DNA of 64,000 bases from Actinoplanes ianthinogenes (GCF_018324205.1 NZ_AP023356.1:7880501-7944500); one strand, 5' to 3'; numbered from the stretch's first letter, positions 22,350 through 34,038 are shown. The notes: generated by a model from the sequence alone, not told the origin. Numbers and translations: made by a program.

Positions 22350-23720
22350 GCCGGCGAGTGCGGCCGCTCCCAGATTGCGGATCGAGGCGTCGAGGACCTG
22401 CGCCGTGTGCGCCAGCGCGATCGTCCCGCCGCGCCGGCGGACCGCGGCCGCGACCTGCATGAGGCAGCCCGGGTTCGCGGTGACCAGCACGGACGCCCCG
22501 GTGTCCAGGACCGCGGCGGCCTTGCGGTCGCCCAGCTCGGCGGCGGCCTCCGGGTTCAGCACGTTCCACACCCCGGCCGAGCCGCAGCAGATCTCCGCCT
22601 CGGCGATCTCGCGCAGCTCCAGATCCGGGATGCCGCGCAGCAGCGCCCGCGGCTGGGCCCGGATGCCCTGCGCGTGCCCGAGATGGCAGGCGTCGTGATA
22701 GGCCACCGTCACCGGCAGCGGATACCGTCTCGCCACCGGCTCCAGCTCGTCGAGCAACTCCGCGAGGTCGCGCACCTTCGCCGCGAAGGCCGCCGCCCGC
22801 CCCGCGTAACCCGGATCGTCCGCCAGCAACTCGCCGTACTCCTTCAGCGACGACCCGCACCCCGCCGCGTTCACCACGAAGTAGTCCATGCCGGTGCGCT
22901 CGAACGTGTCGATCAGCCGCCGCGCGAACCGCTCCGCCTCGGCCCGCCGCCCGTTGTGCACGCTCAGCGCCCCGCAGCATCCCTGCCCGGGCGGAATCAG
23001 CACGTCACACCCCTCGGCCGCGAGGATCCGCACGGTCGCCGAGTTCACCTCCGGGAAGAACGCCGACTGCACGCACCCGGTCAGCATCCCCACCACGGCC
23101 CGCCGCGTGCCACGGGCGGCGACCCGGCGCGGCGGTCGCGGCACGCGGCGCAGCCGCGGCGCCAGCGAGTCCAGCGTGGCCAGCGTCGGCGCGAGCCGCT
23201 CCAGAAGCCCACTGCGAGAGATCAAACCCTGCAAACCCGATTTCCGGTACGCCCAGAGCGGCCCCCGCAACAACCGCAGCCGCCGCGGATAGGGGAACAC
23301 CGAGAAGATCGCCGCCCGCAACGCCCGGTCCCGTGCCGACCGGGGATGCCGCCGCTCCACCTGCGCTCGGGTGTCCTCGATCAGCCGGTCGTACCGCACC
23401 CCGGACGGGCACGCGGTCACACACGACATGCAGCCGAGGCACCGGTCGAAGTGGGTGACCATGGACTCGCTCAGCGGCTCGCCCTCCAGACCCTGCGCGA
23501 TCAGATGGATCCGGCCGCGCGGGGAGTCCATCTCCTCGCCCCACAACACGTAGGTCGGGCAGGTGGTCAGGCAGAACCCACAGTGCACGCAGTCGGACAC
23601 GAGCTCACTCGACGGCGGGTGCACCCCGTCGAACGCCCCCGCCCCGCCCCCGTTCTCCGCGGCCCGCAGCGCGTCCGGCGGAACCGGCCCGGTGCCCCGG
23701 GTCGCGTCCACATCAGCCAT
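22344..23720 (-). CDS. glcF: Glycolate oxidase iron-sulfur subunit
   Basis: A 458-aa electron-transfer subunit of glycolate (D-2-hydroxyacid) oxidase. Two 4Fe-4S motifs are present, CVHCGFCLTTCPTY (from about residue 44) and CLGCMSCVTACPSG (about 96), followed by two CCG-type cysteine-rich domains, with CCGALSVHNG and CCGSAGVWNV. The start ATG 23720 shares one base with the stop of glcE (TGATG). It completes glcD-glcE-glcF, a three-gene complex that oxidises glycolate to glyoxylate and passes electrons to the membrane. A longer frame upstream is antisense and unsupported. Confidence 0.93.
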   Translation of the reverse strand: MADVDATRGTGPVPPDALRAAENGGGAGAFDGVHPPSSELVSDCVHCGFCLTTCPTYVLWGEEMDSPRGRIHLIAQGLEGEPLSESMVTHFDRCLGCMSCVTACPSGVRYDRLIEDTRAQVERRHPRSARDRALRAAIFSVFPYPRRLRLLRGPLWAYRKSGLQGLISRSGLLERLAPTLATLDSLAPRLRRVPRPPRRVAARGTRRAVVGMLTGCVQSAFFPEVNSATVRILAAEGCDVLIPPGQGCCGALSVHNGRRAEAERFARRLIDTFERTGMDYFVVNAAGCGSSLKEYGELLADDPGYAGRAAAFAAKVRDLAELLDELEPVARRYPLPVTVAYHDACHLGHAQGIRAQPRALLRGIPDLELREIAEAEICCGSAGVWNVLNPEAAAELGDRKAAAVLDTGASVLVTANPGCLMQVAAAVRRRGGTIALAHTAQVLDASIRNLGAAALAGR

Positions 23721-24895
23721 CAGATGCCTCCTACGAAGCGGCCCGGGGCGAACCGGTAGTGCGGATCGAACTGGTCCTTGACCCGGCGCATCAGCTCCAG
23801 CCCCGGCACCGGCCCCCACATGTCCAGGGTGTCGCGCACCCCGTCCGGCGCGGTCAGCACCACGGCGTGCCCACATGCCCGGACGGCCGCCGCCCGCAGC
23901 AGCTCGACCGCCCGCCCGGCCTCGACCACGGCGTCCGCCCCCTCCCCGTCGGGTGGGAAGCCCGCATAGAGCACCCCGGCGCCCGCCGAGCCACGCACCG
24001 TCGCGCCCGCCCCGACCGCGGTCGCCACCAACGCCGGGACCTGCGACAACCTGCCGGTCAGCTTGATCCCGACGCCGCCGTCCGGCCAGGGCAGCACGTC
24101 CCACCACTCCGGTGCTGTGCCGGACACCTCGCCGTCGAGCAGCTCCGCCACGGCGGCCGCCCGCTCCCGCACGCCGGCCGGGGTGCCCTCCAGCAGCACC
24201 GCGAGCTCGGGCTCCGCCCCGGGGGCGGCGTTGACCTCGCACGCGCTGGCGGCGAACTGTCCGGCCAGGACCCGCGCGGCGTGTCCGGGCGGGGCGGTCG
24301 CGCGTACGAAAATCGCAGCGGCCGGAACCGGATGCAACCGGAAGACGCACTCGGTGATCAGCCCGAGGGTGCCGAAGGCGCCCGTGTAGAGCTTGCCCAG
24401 GTCATAACCGGCGACGTTCTTGACCACCTTGCCGCCGGCCTTGGTGATCGTGCCGTCCGGGCGGACCACGGTGATGCCGATCAGCAGGTCGCGAGCCGTG
24501 CCGTAACGCAGCCGGCGGGGACCGGAGGCGTTGGCCGCGACCGTGCCGCCGGCTGTCGCGGCGGGCGGCGCGTCCAGCGCGAGCTGCTGGCCGGGCAGGT
24601 CGTGCAGCTCGGCCATCGGGGTGCCGGCCCGGACCACGGTGATCAGGTCACCGGCGGCGTGCTCGACCACCCCGGTCAGCCGCCGGGTGTCGATGATCAG
24701 GTCCAGCTCGCGGGGCGGGACACCCCAGTCCAGCTTGGTCCCGCCGCCGCGGATCACCACGCTCAGCCCCTGCGCGGCGCTGATCAGGGCGGCCGCCTCG
24801 GTGGTGTCCCGCGGGGCGGCGACCAGGCGGGCCGGCACGCCGCCGACCGCGTCCTCGCCCCCGGCCTTCGTCGTCAGCTCGTCGAGCACGCCCAT
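23720..24895 (-). CDS. glcE: Glycolate oxidase FAD-binding subunit
   Basis: A 391-aa FAD-binding protein of the GlcE type. The FAD_binding_4 segments are VVIRGGGTKLDWG (about 46-58), PPAATAGGTVAANASGPRRLRYGTARDLLIGI (read as the glycine-rich flavin pocket) and KVVKNVAGYDLGKLYTGAFGTLG. It lacks the long C-terminal oxidase domain of GlcD, as expected for GlcE. It is coupled by TGATG overlaps to glcD upstream and glcF downstream, so the three proteins should be made in equal amounts. Confidence 0.93.
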   Translation of the reverse strand: MGVLDELTTKAGGEDAVGGVPARLVAAPRDTTEAAALISAAQGLSVVIRGGGTKLDWGVPPRELDLIIDTRRLTGVVEHAAGDLITVVRAGTPMAELHDLPGQQLALDAPPAATAGGTVAANASGPRRLRYGTARDLLIGITVVRPDGTITKAGGKVVKNVAGYDLGKLYTGAFGTLGLITECVFRLHPVPAAAIFVRATAPPGHAARVLAGQFAASACEVNAAPGAEPELAVLLEGTPAGVRERAAAVAELLDGEVSGTAPEWWDVLPWPDGGVGIKLTGRLSQVPALVATAVGAGATVRGSAGAGVLYAGFPPDGEGADAVVEAGRAVELLRAAAVRACGHAVVLTAPDGVRDTLDMWGPVPGLELMRRVKDQFDPHYRFAPGRFVGGI

Positions 24896-26355
24896 CAGAA
24901 GACCTCCGCCACGTCCTGCTCGTGCAGCGGATGGGCGCCCTGCCGGCGGCCCGGGCGCTCGCCGCACAGCCGTGGGGTGGGGAAGACCTTGCCCGGGTTG
25001 GCGATCCCGTCCGGGTCGAACGCGCACCGGACCAGCTGCATGGTGTCCAGGTCGGCGTCGCTGAACATGCGTGGCATGTAGCGTGCCTTGTCGACGCCGA
25101 CGCCGTGCTCACCGGTGATCGAGCCGCCGTGCTCGATGCACAGGTCGAGGATCGCCCCGGACACCGTCTCGGCGCGGTCGGCCTGGCCGGGCACGGTGTC
25201 GTCGAAGAGCACCAGGGGATGCAGGTTGCCGTCGCCGGCATGGAACACGTTCGCCACGCGGACGCCGTGCTCGGCGGCGACCTCGCCGATGCGGCGCAGC
25301 ACCTCGGGCAGCGCGGTCCGCGGGATCACCCCGTCCTGCACGATGTAGTCCGGGCTGATCCGGCCGACGGCGGCGAACGCCGACTTGCGGCCGCGCCAGA
25401 TCAGCGCCCGCTCGGTGTCGTCGGCGGCGATCCGGGTCTCGAACGCGCCGTGCGCCGCGCAGAGCGCGCTGACCTCGTCGAACTGGGCATCCACCTCGGC
25501 GGCCGGCCCGTCCAGCTCGACGATCAGCACGGCGCCGGCGCCGGCCGGGTAACCGCACCGGACGGCGGCCTCGGCGGCCTCGATGGCCAGCGCGTCCATC
25601 ATCTCGATGGCGGCCGGGACCACGCCGGCCGCGATGATCGCCGAGGTGGCGGCGCCGGCCTGGTCGGTGGAGCCGAACGCGGCGAGCAGCGTGCGGACCG
25701 TCTCGGGCAGCCGGGTCAGCTTGACGGTGACCTCGGTGGCCACCCCGAGCGTGCCCTCCGAGCCGACGAACGCGCCGAGCAGGTCGTAACCCGGGGTGTC
25801 CGGGGCGGGGCCGCCGAGCCGGACCAGGTCGCCGTCCGGGGTGACCACCTCGAGGCCGGTGACGTGGTTGGTGGTGAAGCCGTATTTCAGGCAGTGGGCG
25901 CCGCCCGAGTTCTCCGCGACGTTGCCGCCGATCGAGCAGATCTGCTGGCTGGACGGGTCGGGGGCGTAGTAGTAACCGTGCGGGGTGGCGGCCTTGGTGA
26001 CCTGCAGGTTGATCACGCCGGGCTGGACCACGGCGCGCTCGTCCTCCGGCCGGACGTCGAGGATCTCGCGGAGCTGGGAGGTCACGATCAGCACGCCGTC
26101 GGCGTGCGGCAGGGCGCCACCGGACAGGCCGGTGCCGGAGCCGCGGGCGACGAACGGGACGCCGGCCGCGGCGCACTCCCGGACCACCGCGGCGACCTGC
26201 TCGGCGGTGCCGGGGAGGGCGACCAGGGCGGGGATGACCTTGTAATGGGCGAGGCCGTCACACTCGTACGTCCGGAGTTGCTGGCGGTCGGTCAGCACCC
26301 GTCGCGAACCGATCGCGGCCCGCAGCCGAGCCGCCAATGCATCGATGCCGGTCAT
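24895..26355 (-). CDS. glcD: Glycolate oxidase catalytic FAD subunit
   Basis: A 486-aa FAD-linked oxidase. The FAD-binding domain (about 35-175) shows RGSGTGLSGGALP, the SIGGNVAENSGGAHCLKYG motif and GGPAPDTPGYDLLGAFVGSEGTLG; the C-terminal oxidase domain (about 210-455) has HAGDGNLHPL and ITGEHGVGVDK, with the metal- and substrate-binding histidines of the D-lactate/glycolate dehydrogenase family. ATG 26355 is preferred over GTG 26358 because aggagg then stands 6 nt upstream. It is the first gene of the glcDEF operon. A roughly 25-residue tail follows the oxidase domain. Confidence 0.94.
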   Translation of the reverse strand: MTGIDALAARLRAAIGSRRVLTDRQQLRTYECDGLAHYKVIPALVALPGTAEQVAAVVRECAAAGVPFVARGSGTGLSGGALPHADGVLIVTSQLREILDVRPEDERAVVQPGVINLQVTKAATPHGYYYAPDPSSQQICSIGGNVAENSGGAHCLKYGFTTNHVTGLEVVTPDGDLVRLGGPAPDTPGYDLLGAFVGSEGTLGVATEVTVKLTRLPETVRTLLAAFGSTDQAGAATSAIIAAGVVPAAIEMMDALAIEAAEAAVRCGYPAGAGAVLIVELDGPAAEVDAQFDEVSALCAAHGAFETRIAADDTERALIWRGRKSAFAAVGRISPDYIVQDGVIPRTALPEVLRRIGEVAAEHGVRVANVFHAGDGNLHPLVLFDDTVPGQADRAETVSGAILDLCIEHGGSITGEHGVGVDKARYMPRMFSDADLDTMQLVRCAFDPDGIANPGKVFPTPRLCGERPGRRQGAHPLHEQDVAEVF

Positions 26356-26530
26356 CACAGGCCTCCTCGCTGACGCCTACCGCCACGCTATCGGTGATCG
26401 CTGCGGCGCGCGACGGCCGACCTCGTGCCTGTGGAAAACTCCGGAGCTCACGGTGGGAGCCCTGGGTGGGCGTGACGTCACGCCCCGTCGAGCTTTTCGT
26501 CCGTCGGCCGAAGTCTGTCACTATGGCCGG

Positions 26531-27220
26531 ATGTTCGTGACCGCCAGACCGCTCCGGGTCGCCGTCGCCGCCGTCTTCGCCCTGGTCGCGGCGGCCGGCT
26601 GTAGCTCGGACGACGACACCCCGGACGCCGGCCGGATCGAGGTGACGACCATGCGCGGCGCGTTCCTGCAGGCCGCCGACATCGGTCCGACCTGGAGCGC
26701 GCCGGAGACCAGCGCCGACCCGCAGCAGATGGTGAGTTTCTGCGGCGGCGCCAGCACCCCGCCGTCGCTGCCGCCGGGCGCCGACCCGGTGTCCTCGTCG
26801 TTCGCCGACGAGGGCGAGACCGGCGCGCAGACCCTGGAGCAGCTCGCCCTGGTCTACCCGGATCAGAAAGCGGCGCAGGCCGGGCAGGCGCTGCTGCGCG
26901 CGGTCGCCGACGGCTGCCCGCCGTCGGTCTCCGTGCCGGCCACGGTGACCAGCGACAAGTCCGAGCCGGCCTACGTCGAGACGGTCGAGGTGCAGGAGCT
27001 CAGCGAGGGCGGCTGGTCCGGGTTCGCGCTGGTCCGGCACAAGAAGTACGAGGCGAGCCACCCTGGGACCGCGGACACCGCGGTGGCCGTGCTGACCACC
27101 CGCAACGTGGTGCTCGTCGACACCTACGCGATCTATCAGCTGAACAAGTCGGAGTCCGCGCCCGGCTTCGAGGCGGACTGGAAGAAGCTGGTCGGCTCGG
27201 TCGTCCAGCGGGTGGGATAG
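26531..27220 (+). CDS. Putative lipoprotein of unknown function
   Basis: A 229-aa exported protein. The signal peptide ends in lipobox AAGC with lipidated Cys24, followed by an acidic SSDDDTPDAG spacer. The mature part (about 35-229) is a single domain beginning with a helix (MRGAFLQAADIGPTW), containing two cysteines (FCGG and GCPPS) that could pair, and ending in a WKKLVGSVVQR helix. The layout resembles extracellular sensor domains of PknH type found as free lipoproteins in actinobacteria, but this is only a fold-level impression. CACTAT seven bases before the start may be a -10 box for a leaderless message. Confidence 0.8.
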   Translation: MFVTARPLRVAVAAVFALVAAAGCSSDDDTPDAGRIEVTTMRGAFLQAADIGPTWSAPETSADPQQMVSFCGGASTPPSLPPGADPVSSSFADEGETGAQTLEQLALVYPDQKAAQAGQALLRAVADGCPPSVSVPATVTSDKSEPAYVETVEVQELSEGGWSGFALVRHKKYEASHPGTADTAVAVLTTRNVVLVDTYAIYQLNKSESAPGFEADWKKLVGSVVQRVG

Positions 27221-27337
27221 ACAGGCGGACGCGCTTGGTCTAATGTTCGCGGTGCGCCGTTGCGAGTTCTTCCCCCGTGGAATTCGCAGCGGCGCCCTTA
27301 TTTTGCCCACTCTCGGGCGACTCCCAGGTTTCGAACC

Positions 27338-27366
27338 TTGAGCGATGCTCAACTCTCGCCTAGGCT
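27338..27366 (+). promoter_or_regulatory. Promoter with overlapping operator for the EspR-like gene
   Basis: TTGAGC (27338-27343) and TAGGCT (27361-27366) are spaced by exactly 17 nt. The -35 box is one arm of a perfect palindrome, TTGAGC-GAT-GCTCAA (27338-27352), so a repressor bound here would block it. The predicted 5' leader to GTG 27494 is about 120 nt. Autoregulation by the downstream regulator is a reasonable inference. Confidence 0.55.
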
Positions 27367-27493
27367 CATGCCTGGCTCATCAACCTCAGTTTACGGCCGC
27401 CGGCATCGGGGGATGTGCATCAGCCTGCCCGCAGGGCATCGTTGCTGCTCATGGCGTCCATCTGGGAGAGTCACCGGTGGGGGGTGGTGCGGA

Positions 27494-27904
27494 GTGGCCG
27501 CTACAGGAGGGGTCTTCTCGATCGCGGGGAAGCTGGATCGGCTCTTCCGCACCACGGGCGGGCCCGAGCCCAGCCACATGGCGGTCGCCGAGGCGATCCG
27601 GGAGCGGCAGGGCATCTCGATCTCGCACACCTACATCTGGCAGCTGCGCACCGGCCGCCGGGACAACCCGACCGTGCAGCATCTGACCGCCCTGGCCGCC
27701 TACTTCGGCGTGCCGGTGGCGTATTTCCTGGACGACGAGCTGGCCGCCCGGGTCGACTCCCAACTGGAGCTGCTGCGCAGCCTGCGCACCGCCGGGGTCA
27801 CCGAGATCGCGCTGCGGGCCGCCGACGTGTCGCCGCGCGGCCGGGAGACGATCAGCGAGGCGATCCGGCAGGTCTGGGAGTCCGAGCACCCGACTGCCGG
27901 CTGA
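27494..27904 (+). CDS. EspR-like helix-turn-helix regulator
   Basis: A 136-aa XRE-type DNA-binding protein. The N-terminal GKLDRLFRTTGGPEPSH segment, the HTH ISISHTYIWQLRTGRRDNPTV (read as helices 2-3), the FGVPVAYFLDDE segment and the helical C-terminal dimerisation part (LLRSLRTAGVTEIALRAADVS) follow the plan of mycobacterial EspR. GTG 27494 is the only in-frame start that keeps the HTH at the usual distance; the frame is open upstream but rich in rare patterns. It is convergent with, and overlaps by 53 nt, a membrane protein gene that is followed by an ImmA-type protease; such regulator/membrane/protease sets recur in actinobacteria. Confidence 0.87.
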   Translation: MAATGGVFSIAGKLDRLFRTTGGPEPSHMAVAEAIRERQGISISHTYIWQLRTGRRDNPTVQHLTALAAYFGVPVAYFLDDELAARVDSQLELLRSLRTAGVTEIALRAADVSPRGRETISEAIRQVWESEHPTAG

Positions 27905-28955
27905 GCACGCGGTACGCCGCACTCACCCGGGACAGCCAGGCCACCTCGTCGGCCATCTCCGGGCCGACCACCGCCCAGGCGCCGCCCGGTTCGGCCGGCG
28001 GCTCGCCGGACGCGCGCCGCCGCAGCGCCTCGATCAGCGCCCGCGCCTCGGTCACCGCCGGATCCTCGCCGGGCGGCGCCGCCGGGCAGGCCGGCAGGTG
28101 CTCGCGCAGCGCCAGCATCCCGTCCCGGATCTCGATCACCCGCCGGTACACCCGCAGCCGGGCACCCGCCGAGCCCGGGAAGACCAGCGCCGCCCGGGCC
28201 GGCTGCATCAGCACCACCTGCGGGAACGCCCGCCGGATCGCGTTCCACAGCGGCCGCAGCACCAGCAGCGTCCGATACGCCCCCAGCACCGCCCGCAGCC
28301 GGGCCGCCGGGGGAGCGGTGCCACCCGCCACGAACAGCACCAGCCCGGCGGCGTGCAGCGCCTCCGGGTACGGCTGCCAGACGCGGAAGTCCACCTGCAC
28401 GCCGGCGCCCCGGACCAGCACGAGCGCCAGTTCACCGGCGGCGTACCCGGCCAGCAGCAGGCTGCCGGCCCCCATCGCGAGCAGCCCGTCGCGCAGCGCG
28501 CCGGCCGGGGCGCCCCGCCGGACCGTCGCGCACGCCCAGCCGGCCCGGATCAGGATCAGGATCAGGTAGCCGTCGAGCACCAGCCAGTACGCCGCGTCCC
28601 TCGGGGTGACCCCGGCGGTCAGCGAGTCCGCGCAGGCCGGCACCCCATGCCACCCGGTCAGCACCAGGAAGGCCAGCACCGCCGCGGTCAGCGCCCGCTG
28701 CCGGGCCACCCGCCCGGAGCCGGTGACCAGCGAGATCAGCCGCAGCAAGAGGTACGCCGAGAACACCCCGAGCAGGTGCGCCGGCATCGGCACGTCCCGC
28801 CCGGCGTTCAGCGCCGGCAGCGCCACGGTGACCGCGAGCGCACCGGCCAGCAGGCTGCCCCAGAGCAGCCGCTGCCGCGCGTTCTCCCGGATCGCGGGCA
28901 GGCGCGCCAGGGTACCCAGCCAGAGGACGGTGGCCAGGGCGGCGCCGGCCGTCAC
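27852..28955 (-). CDS. Multi-pass membrane protein of the MAB_1171c type
   Basis: A 367-aa protein with about seven hydrophobic helices in residues 1-215 (for example ALATVLWLGTLA, LLWGSLLAGALAVTVALPAL, LTAAVLAFLVLTG, AYWLVLDGYLILILI) and a cytosolic C-terminal half that is Arg/Ala-rich and helical (WNAIRRAFPQ, RLRVYRRVIEIRDGMLALREHL). This matches the MAB_1171c family of putative transporters, whose function is unknown. Its GTG start overlaps the stop of the upstream protease gene by 4 nt (GTGA), so the two are co-translated. Its 3' end runs 53 nt into the convergent EspR-like gene. Confidence 0.78.
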   Translation of the reverse strand: MTAGAALATVLWLGTLARLPAIRENARQRLLWGSLLAGALAVTVALPALNAGRDVPMPAHLLGVFSAYLLLRLISLVTGSGRVARQRALTAAVLAFLVLTGWHGVPACADSLTAGVTPRDAAYWLVLDGYLILILIRAGWACATVRRGAPAGALRDGLLAMGAGSLLLAGYAAGELALVLVRGAGVQVDFRVWQPYPEALHAAGLVLFVAGGTAPPAARLRAVLGAYRTLLVLRPLWNAIRRAFPQVVLMQPARAALVFPGSAGARLRVYRRVIEIRDGMLALREHLPACPAAPPGEDPAVTEARALIEALRRRASGEPPAEPGGAWAVVGPEMADEVAWLSRVSAAYRVLSRQSGARTPRPAGSPR

Positions 28956-29422
28956 GACAGGTGGACGCCGAGCGCGGCGGCGAACCGGCCGAGCGGGTCG
29001 TCGCGCTCCGGCATCGCCGCGGTGCGGATCATCGAGGCCAGCATCTCGGCCTCCCGCTCGTCGGCGGTGGTGTGCCCGCTGCGGCCCAGCGCCCGGACCA
29101 CCAGCTCCGGGTCGAGGTCCGGGAAGAGGTGCGAGAACGCCGGACCGGCCGAGTGGTCGCAGAGGATGTGCGCGATCTCGTGCAGCACGATGTGCTCGGC
29201 GTGCAGCGGGGTGGTGCCCGGGTCGTAGAAGACGTAGTCCGCCGAGGGCGTCGCCAGCCAGAGCCCGCAGGGCGCCCCGCTGCCCAGCCCGGACAGTGGC
29301 CGGCGGTGCAGCGGGCGGCCGCGCCGCGCAGCCACTTCAGCGCTGAAAAGGTCGAGGTCGAAAGGATGCGGGACGCGGATGCCGCGCAGTCGCCGTTCGC
29401 AACGCCGGCGCAGACCCTCCAT
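28952..29422 (-). CDS. ImmA/IrrE-family zinc metallopeptidase-like protein
   Basis: A 156-aa soluble protein with the zinc motif HEIAH (in HIVLHEIAHILCDH) and a downstream ADEREAEMLAS segment carrying the third ligand Glu, as in ImmA/IrrE proteases that cleave XRE-type repressors. Start ATG 29422 (MEGLRRRCERRLRGI) is preferred; the open frame runs to 29518 but without support. Coupled to the MAB_1171c-type gene and 1 kb from an XRE-type regulator convergent to it, it could be the trigger that removes or activates that regulator. The proteolytic role is inferred from the family. Confidence 0.82.
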   Translation of the reverse strand: MEGLRRRCERRLRGIRVPHPFDLDLFSAEVAARRGRPLHRRPLSGLGSGAPCGLWLATPSADYVFYDPGTTPLHAEHIVLHEIAHILCDHSAGPAFSHLFPDLDPELVVRALGRSGHTTADEREAEMLASMIRTAAMPERDDPLGRFAAALGVHLS

Positions 29423-29615
29423 TGCCGAAACGGTACCCGGTGGGTGCCCGATGCTCGTAACTGCGCGGAGAGAGCGTGATCCGATCAGGGACCTTCGCGT
29501 GGGTGTGTAAAAGTCCACGTGACTGTTAACTATTCACCGTAGACGTGCTTAGCCTTACGAATCTCGGGGCACGAACGTATTCGGCCGCGGATTCTTAGGT
29601 GGAGGTGGGTGCGGC

Positions 29616-32294
<2,679 letters not shown>

Positions 32295-32304
32295 CCCCTG
32301 AACC

Positions 32305-32348
32305 CGGGCGGCCCCGCGACCACTACGCGGCGGAATCGGGGCCGCCCG
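32305..32348 (+). terminator. Terminator hairpin after ppdK
   Basis: A 12-bp perfect stem (CGGGCGGCCCCG against CGGGGCCGCCCG) with a 20-nt loop, 11 nt after the ppdK stop. It also sits 11 nt from the 3' end of the convergent methyltransferase gene and may work both ways. Confidence 0.8.
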
Positions 32349-32358
32349 CCAGGACCTC

Positions 32359-33222
32359 TCAGGCCGCCTCCGGCCGGTGCTGCTTCACACCCAGCAGGGC
32401 GAACAGCAGCGGCAGCCGGGGCTGGTCGTCGGGCAGCCGCCAGAAACCGTCGCCGGTGTCGGCCATGTGCGGCCACCGGGGCCAGGGGATCCGATCGCTC
32501 TCGGACAGTTTGCGTACGACGATCCCGGCACCCACCAGCGCCGACACGATCTCGCCGAGCCCGTGCTCCCACTCGTAACTTCTCGTCGCCCCGGTCAGCG
32601 GCGGCCCGTCCGTGTAGGTGTACGTGGCGTCCAGCTCGATCGGGCCCCGTCCCTCCAGATAATCCTTGCGCAGCACCAGCTCCCGGTCGTCCGGCCCGCG
32701 CGGCACCAGGCCCAGCGAGCGCAGCACCGGGTGGAACTCCACGATGTAGACCAGCCCGCCCGGGCGGAGCAGCGCGGACACCGTGTCGGCCCAGCGGTCC
32801 AGGTCCGGGAGGTAGCAGAGGGCGCCCTTCCCGGTGTAGACCACGTCGAAGGTGCGGCCGCCGAGCGCCTGCTCCGCGTCGTAGACGTTGGCGTGCACGT
32901 ACTCGATCTGATCCGGCTTGAAGCGGCCGGCGACCAGCCGGCGGGCCTCGCGGACGGCCACCTCGGACAGGTCCAGCCCGACCACCGAGCGGGCGCCGCG
33001 CCGGGCGAACGCGGCCGTCTCGGTGCCCAGGTGACATTGCAGGTGCAGGACGTCGCGCCCGGTCAGGTCGCCCAGGTCGGCCCATTCGTAGTCGGCGAAC
33101 CAGCTCTCCGGCGCGCGGTTCACCACGTCGTAGAAGCGGCTGCTCAGGTGGATCGGGGTGCGTTCGTCCCAGTTCGCGGCGATGGCCGCCATCCGCTGCT
33201 CGGTCGCCTCGTCGAAGGTCAT
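32359..33222 (-). CDS. Class I SAM-dependent methyltransferase
   Basis: A 287-aa protein with a Rossmann-type methyltransferase core: motif I DVLHLQCHLGTETAAFARRG (read as HLQCHLGTET, an unusual but known variant of ExGxGxG), VVGLDLSEVAVREAR (acidic loop), FDVVYTGKGALCYLPDLDRW (motif around the post-I strand) and LLRPGGLVYIVEFHP. A C-terminal part of about 100 residues probably forms the substrate cover. The substrate is unknown. It stands alone between convergent ppdK and the divergent PhnB-like gene. Confidence 0.87.
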   Translation of the reverse strand: MTFDEATEQRMAAIAANWDERTPIHLSSRFYDVVNRAPESWFADYEWADLGDLTGRDVLHLQCHLGTETAAFARRGARSVVGLDLSEVAVREARRLVAGRFKPDQIEYVHANVYDAEQALGGRTFDVVYTGKGALCYLPDLDRWADTVSALLRPGGLVYIVEFHPVLRSLGLVPRGPDDRELVLRKDYLEGRGPIELDATYTYTDGPPLTGATRSYEWEHGLGEIVSALVGAGIVVRKLSESDRIPWPRWPHMADTGDGFWRLPDDQPRLPLLFALLGVKQHRPEAA

Positions 33223-33343
33223 CCGGCCTCCCTGGTCTCATCCGGGTTAGGGCTGCGTCGATCCGTCGAAAAATGTCGGGGGGTCGGTCTAGCGTCCGGG
33301 GTGACAGCGTTCGACGGCAACTTCAACGGCAAAGGAGCCTGTG

Positions 33344-33751
33344 ATGGCGTCACGCCTCAACCCGTATCTGTCCTTCGACGGCAACTGCCGCGAGGCCATG
33401 GAGGCGTACCAGAGGATCTTCGGCGGCGAGCTGCGGATCAACACCTTCGGTGAGTTCGGCGCCCCCGACGAGTCGATCAAGGACAAGGTCATGCACGCGA
33501 TGCTGGAGACGCCGCAGGGCTACACCCTGATGGCGTCCGACACTCCGCCCGGCATGCCCTTCACCCCCGGCACCACCAGCACGGTCAGCATCTCCGGCGA
33601 CGCCGAGGACAATCTCCGCGAGTTCTGGGACAAGCTGGCCGACGGCGCCACGGTGAGCGTCCCCTTCGAGAAACAGATGTGGGGCGACGAGTTCGGCCAG
33701 CTGACGGACCGCTTCGGTGTTCCGTGGATGGTCAACGTGGTCGCCGGTTGA
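33344..33751 (+). CDS. VOC/PhnB-like glyoxalase-superfamily protein
   Basis: A 135-aa protein with the paired beta-alpha-beta-beta-beta modules of the PhnB/3-demethylubiquinone methyltransferase-like VOC group: LNPYLSFDGNCREAMEAYQRIFGGEL, then KVMHAMLETPQGYTLMASD, and DRFGVPWMVNVVAG at the end. Residues for a metal are partly present but no substrate is assigned; many members are small-molecule binding proteins. ATG 33344 is used because ggag lies 6 nt upstream; GTG 33341 is the alternative. A strong hairpin follows at 33758. Confidence 0.88.
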   Translation: MASRLNPYLSFDGNCREAMEAYQRIFGGELRINTFGEFGAPDESIKDKVMHAMLETPQGYTLMASDTPPGMPFTPGTTSTVSISGDAEDNLREFWDKLADGATVSVPFEKQMWGDEFGQLTDRFGVPWMVNVVAG

Positions 33752-33757
33752 CCCCTC

Positions 33758-33781
33758 GGCAGCCGCCTCCGGGCGGCTGCC
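33758..33781 (+). terminator. Terminator hairpin after the PhnB-like gene
   Basis: A perfect 10-bp stem (GGCAGCCGCC against GGCGGCTGCC) with a 4-nt loop, beginning 7 nt after the stop codon. Confidence 0.85.
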
Positions 33782-33900
33782 ACCCCCTGCTGCGGCCTGT
33801 CCCGGCCGTTGCGCGACCCGGTCCATGCGGGCGCGCGGCCGGTTGCTGTCCGCCCTCCGCCTCCGACCACGATCCGCCTCTTCCGGTACGCCCACAGCAC

Positions 33901-33964
33901 CGCGCCCACCGCCGGCCTGATGCCGCCCGGCTCACGGTGCTCCGCTCCGGCGGCGTGCTCACCC
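33901..33964. repeat. Left flanking copy of a direct repeat around the 64-bp array
   Basis: About 64 bases that match 34888-34949 at roughly four out of five positions and in the same orientation (both begin CGCGCCC-CCG-CGGCCTG and end CTGCTCAC or GTGCTCAC). The array of 64-bp units lies between the two copies. The bases from 33782 to 33900 hold no gene I can support. Confidence 0.65.
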
Positions 33965-34038
33965 CCGCCCCGGATGCCGCCCGGGTCGCGGCGTTGTTGT
34001 GCTCAACGTCAACCCGGTGCCGCCCGGCTGGTCCTGGT

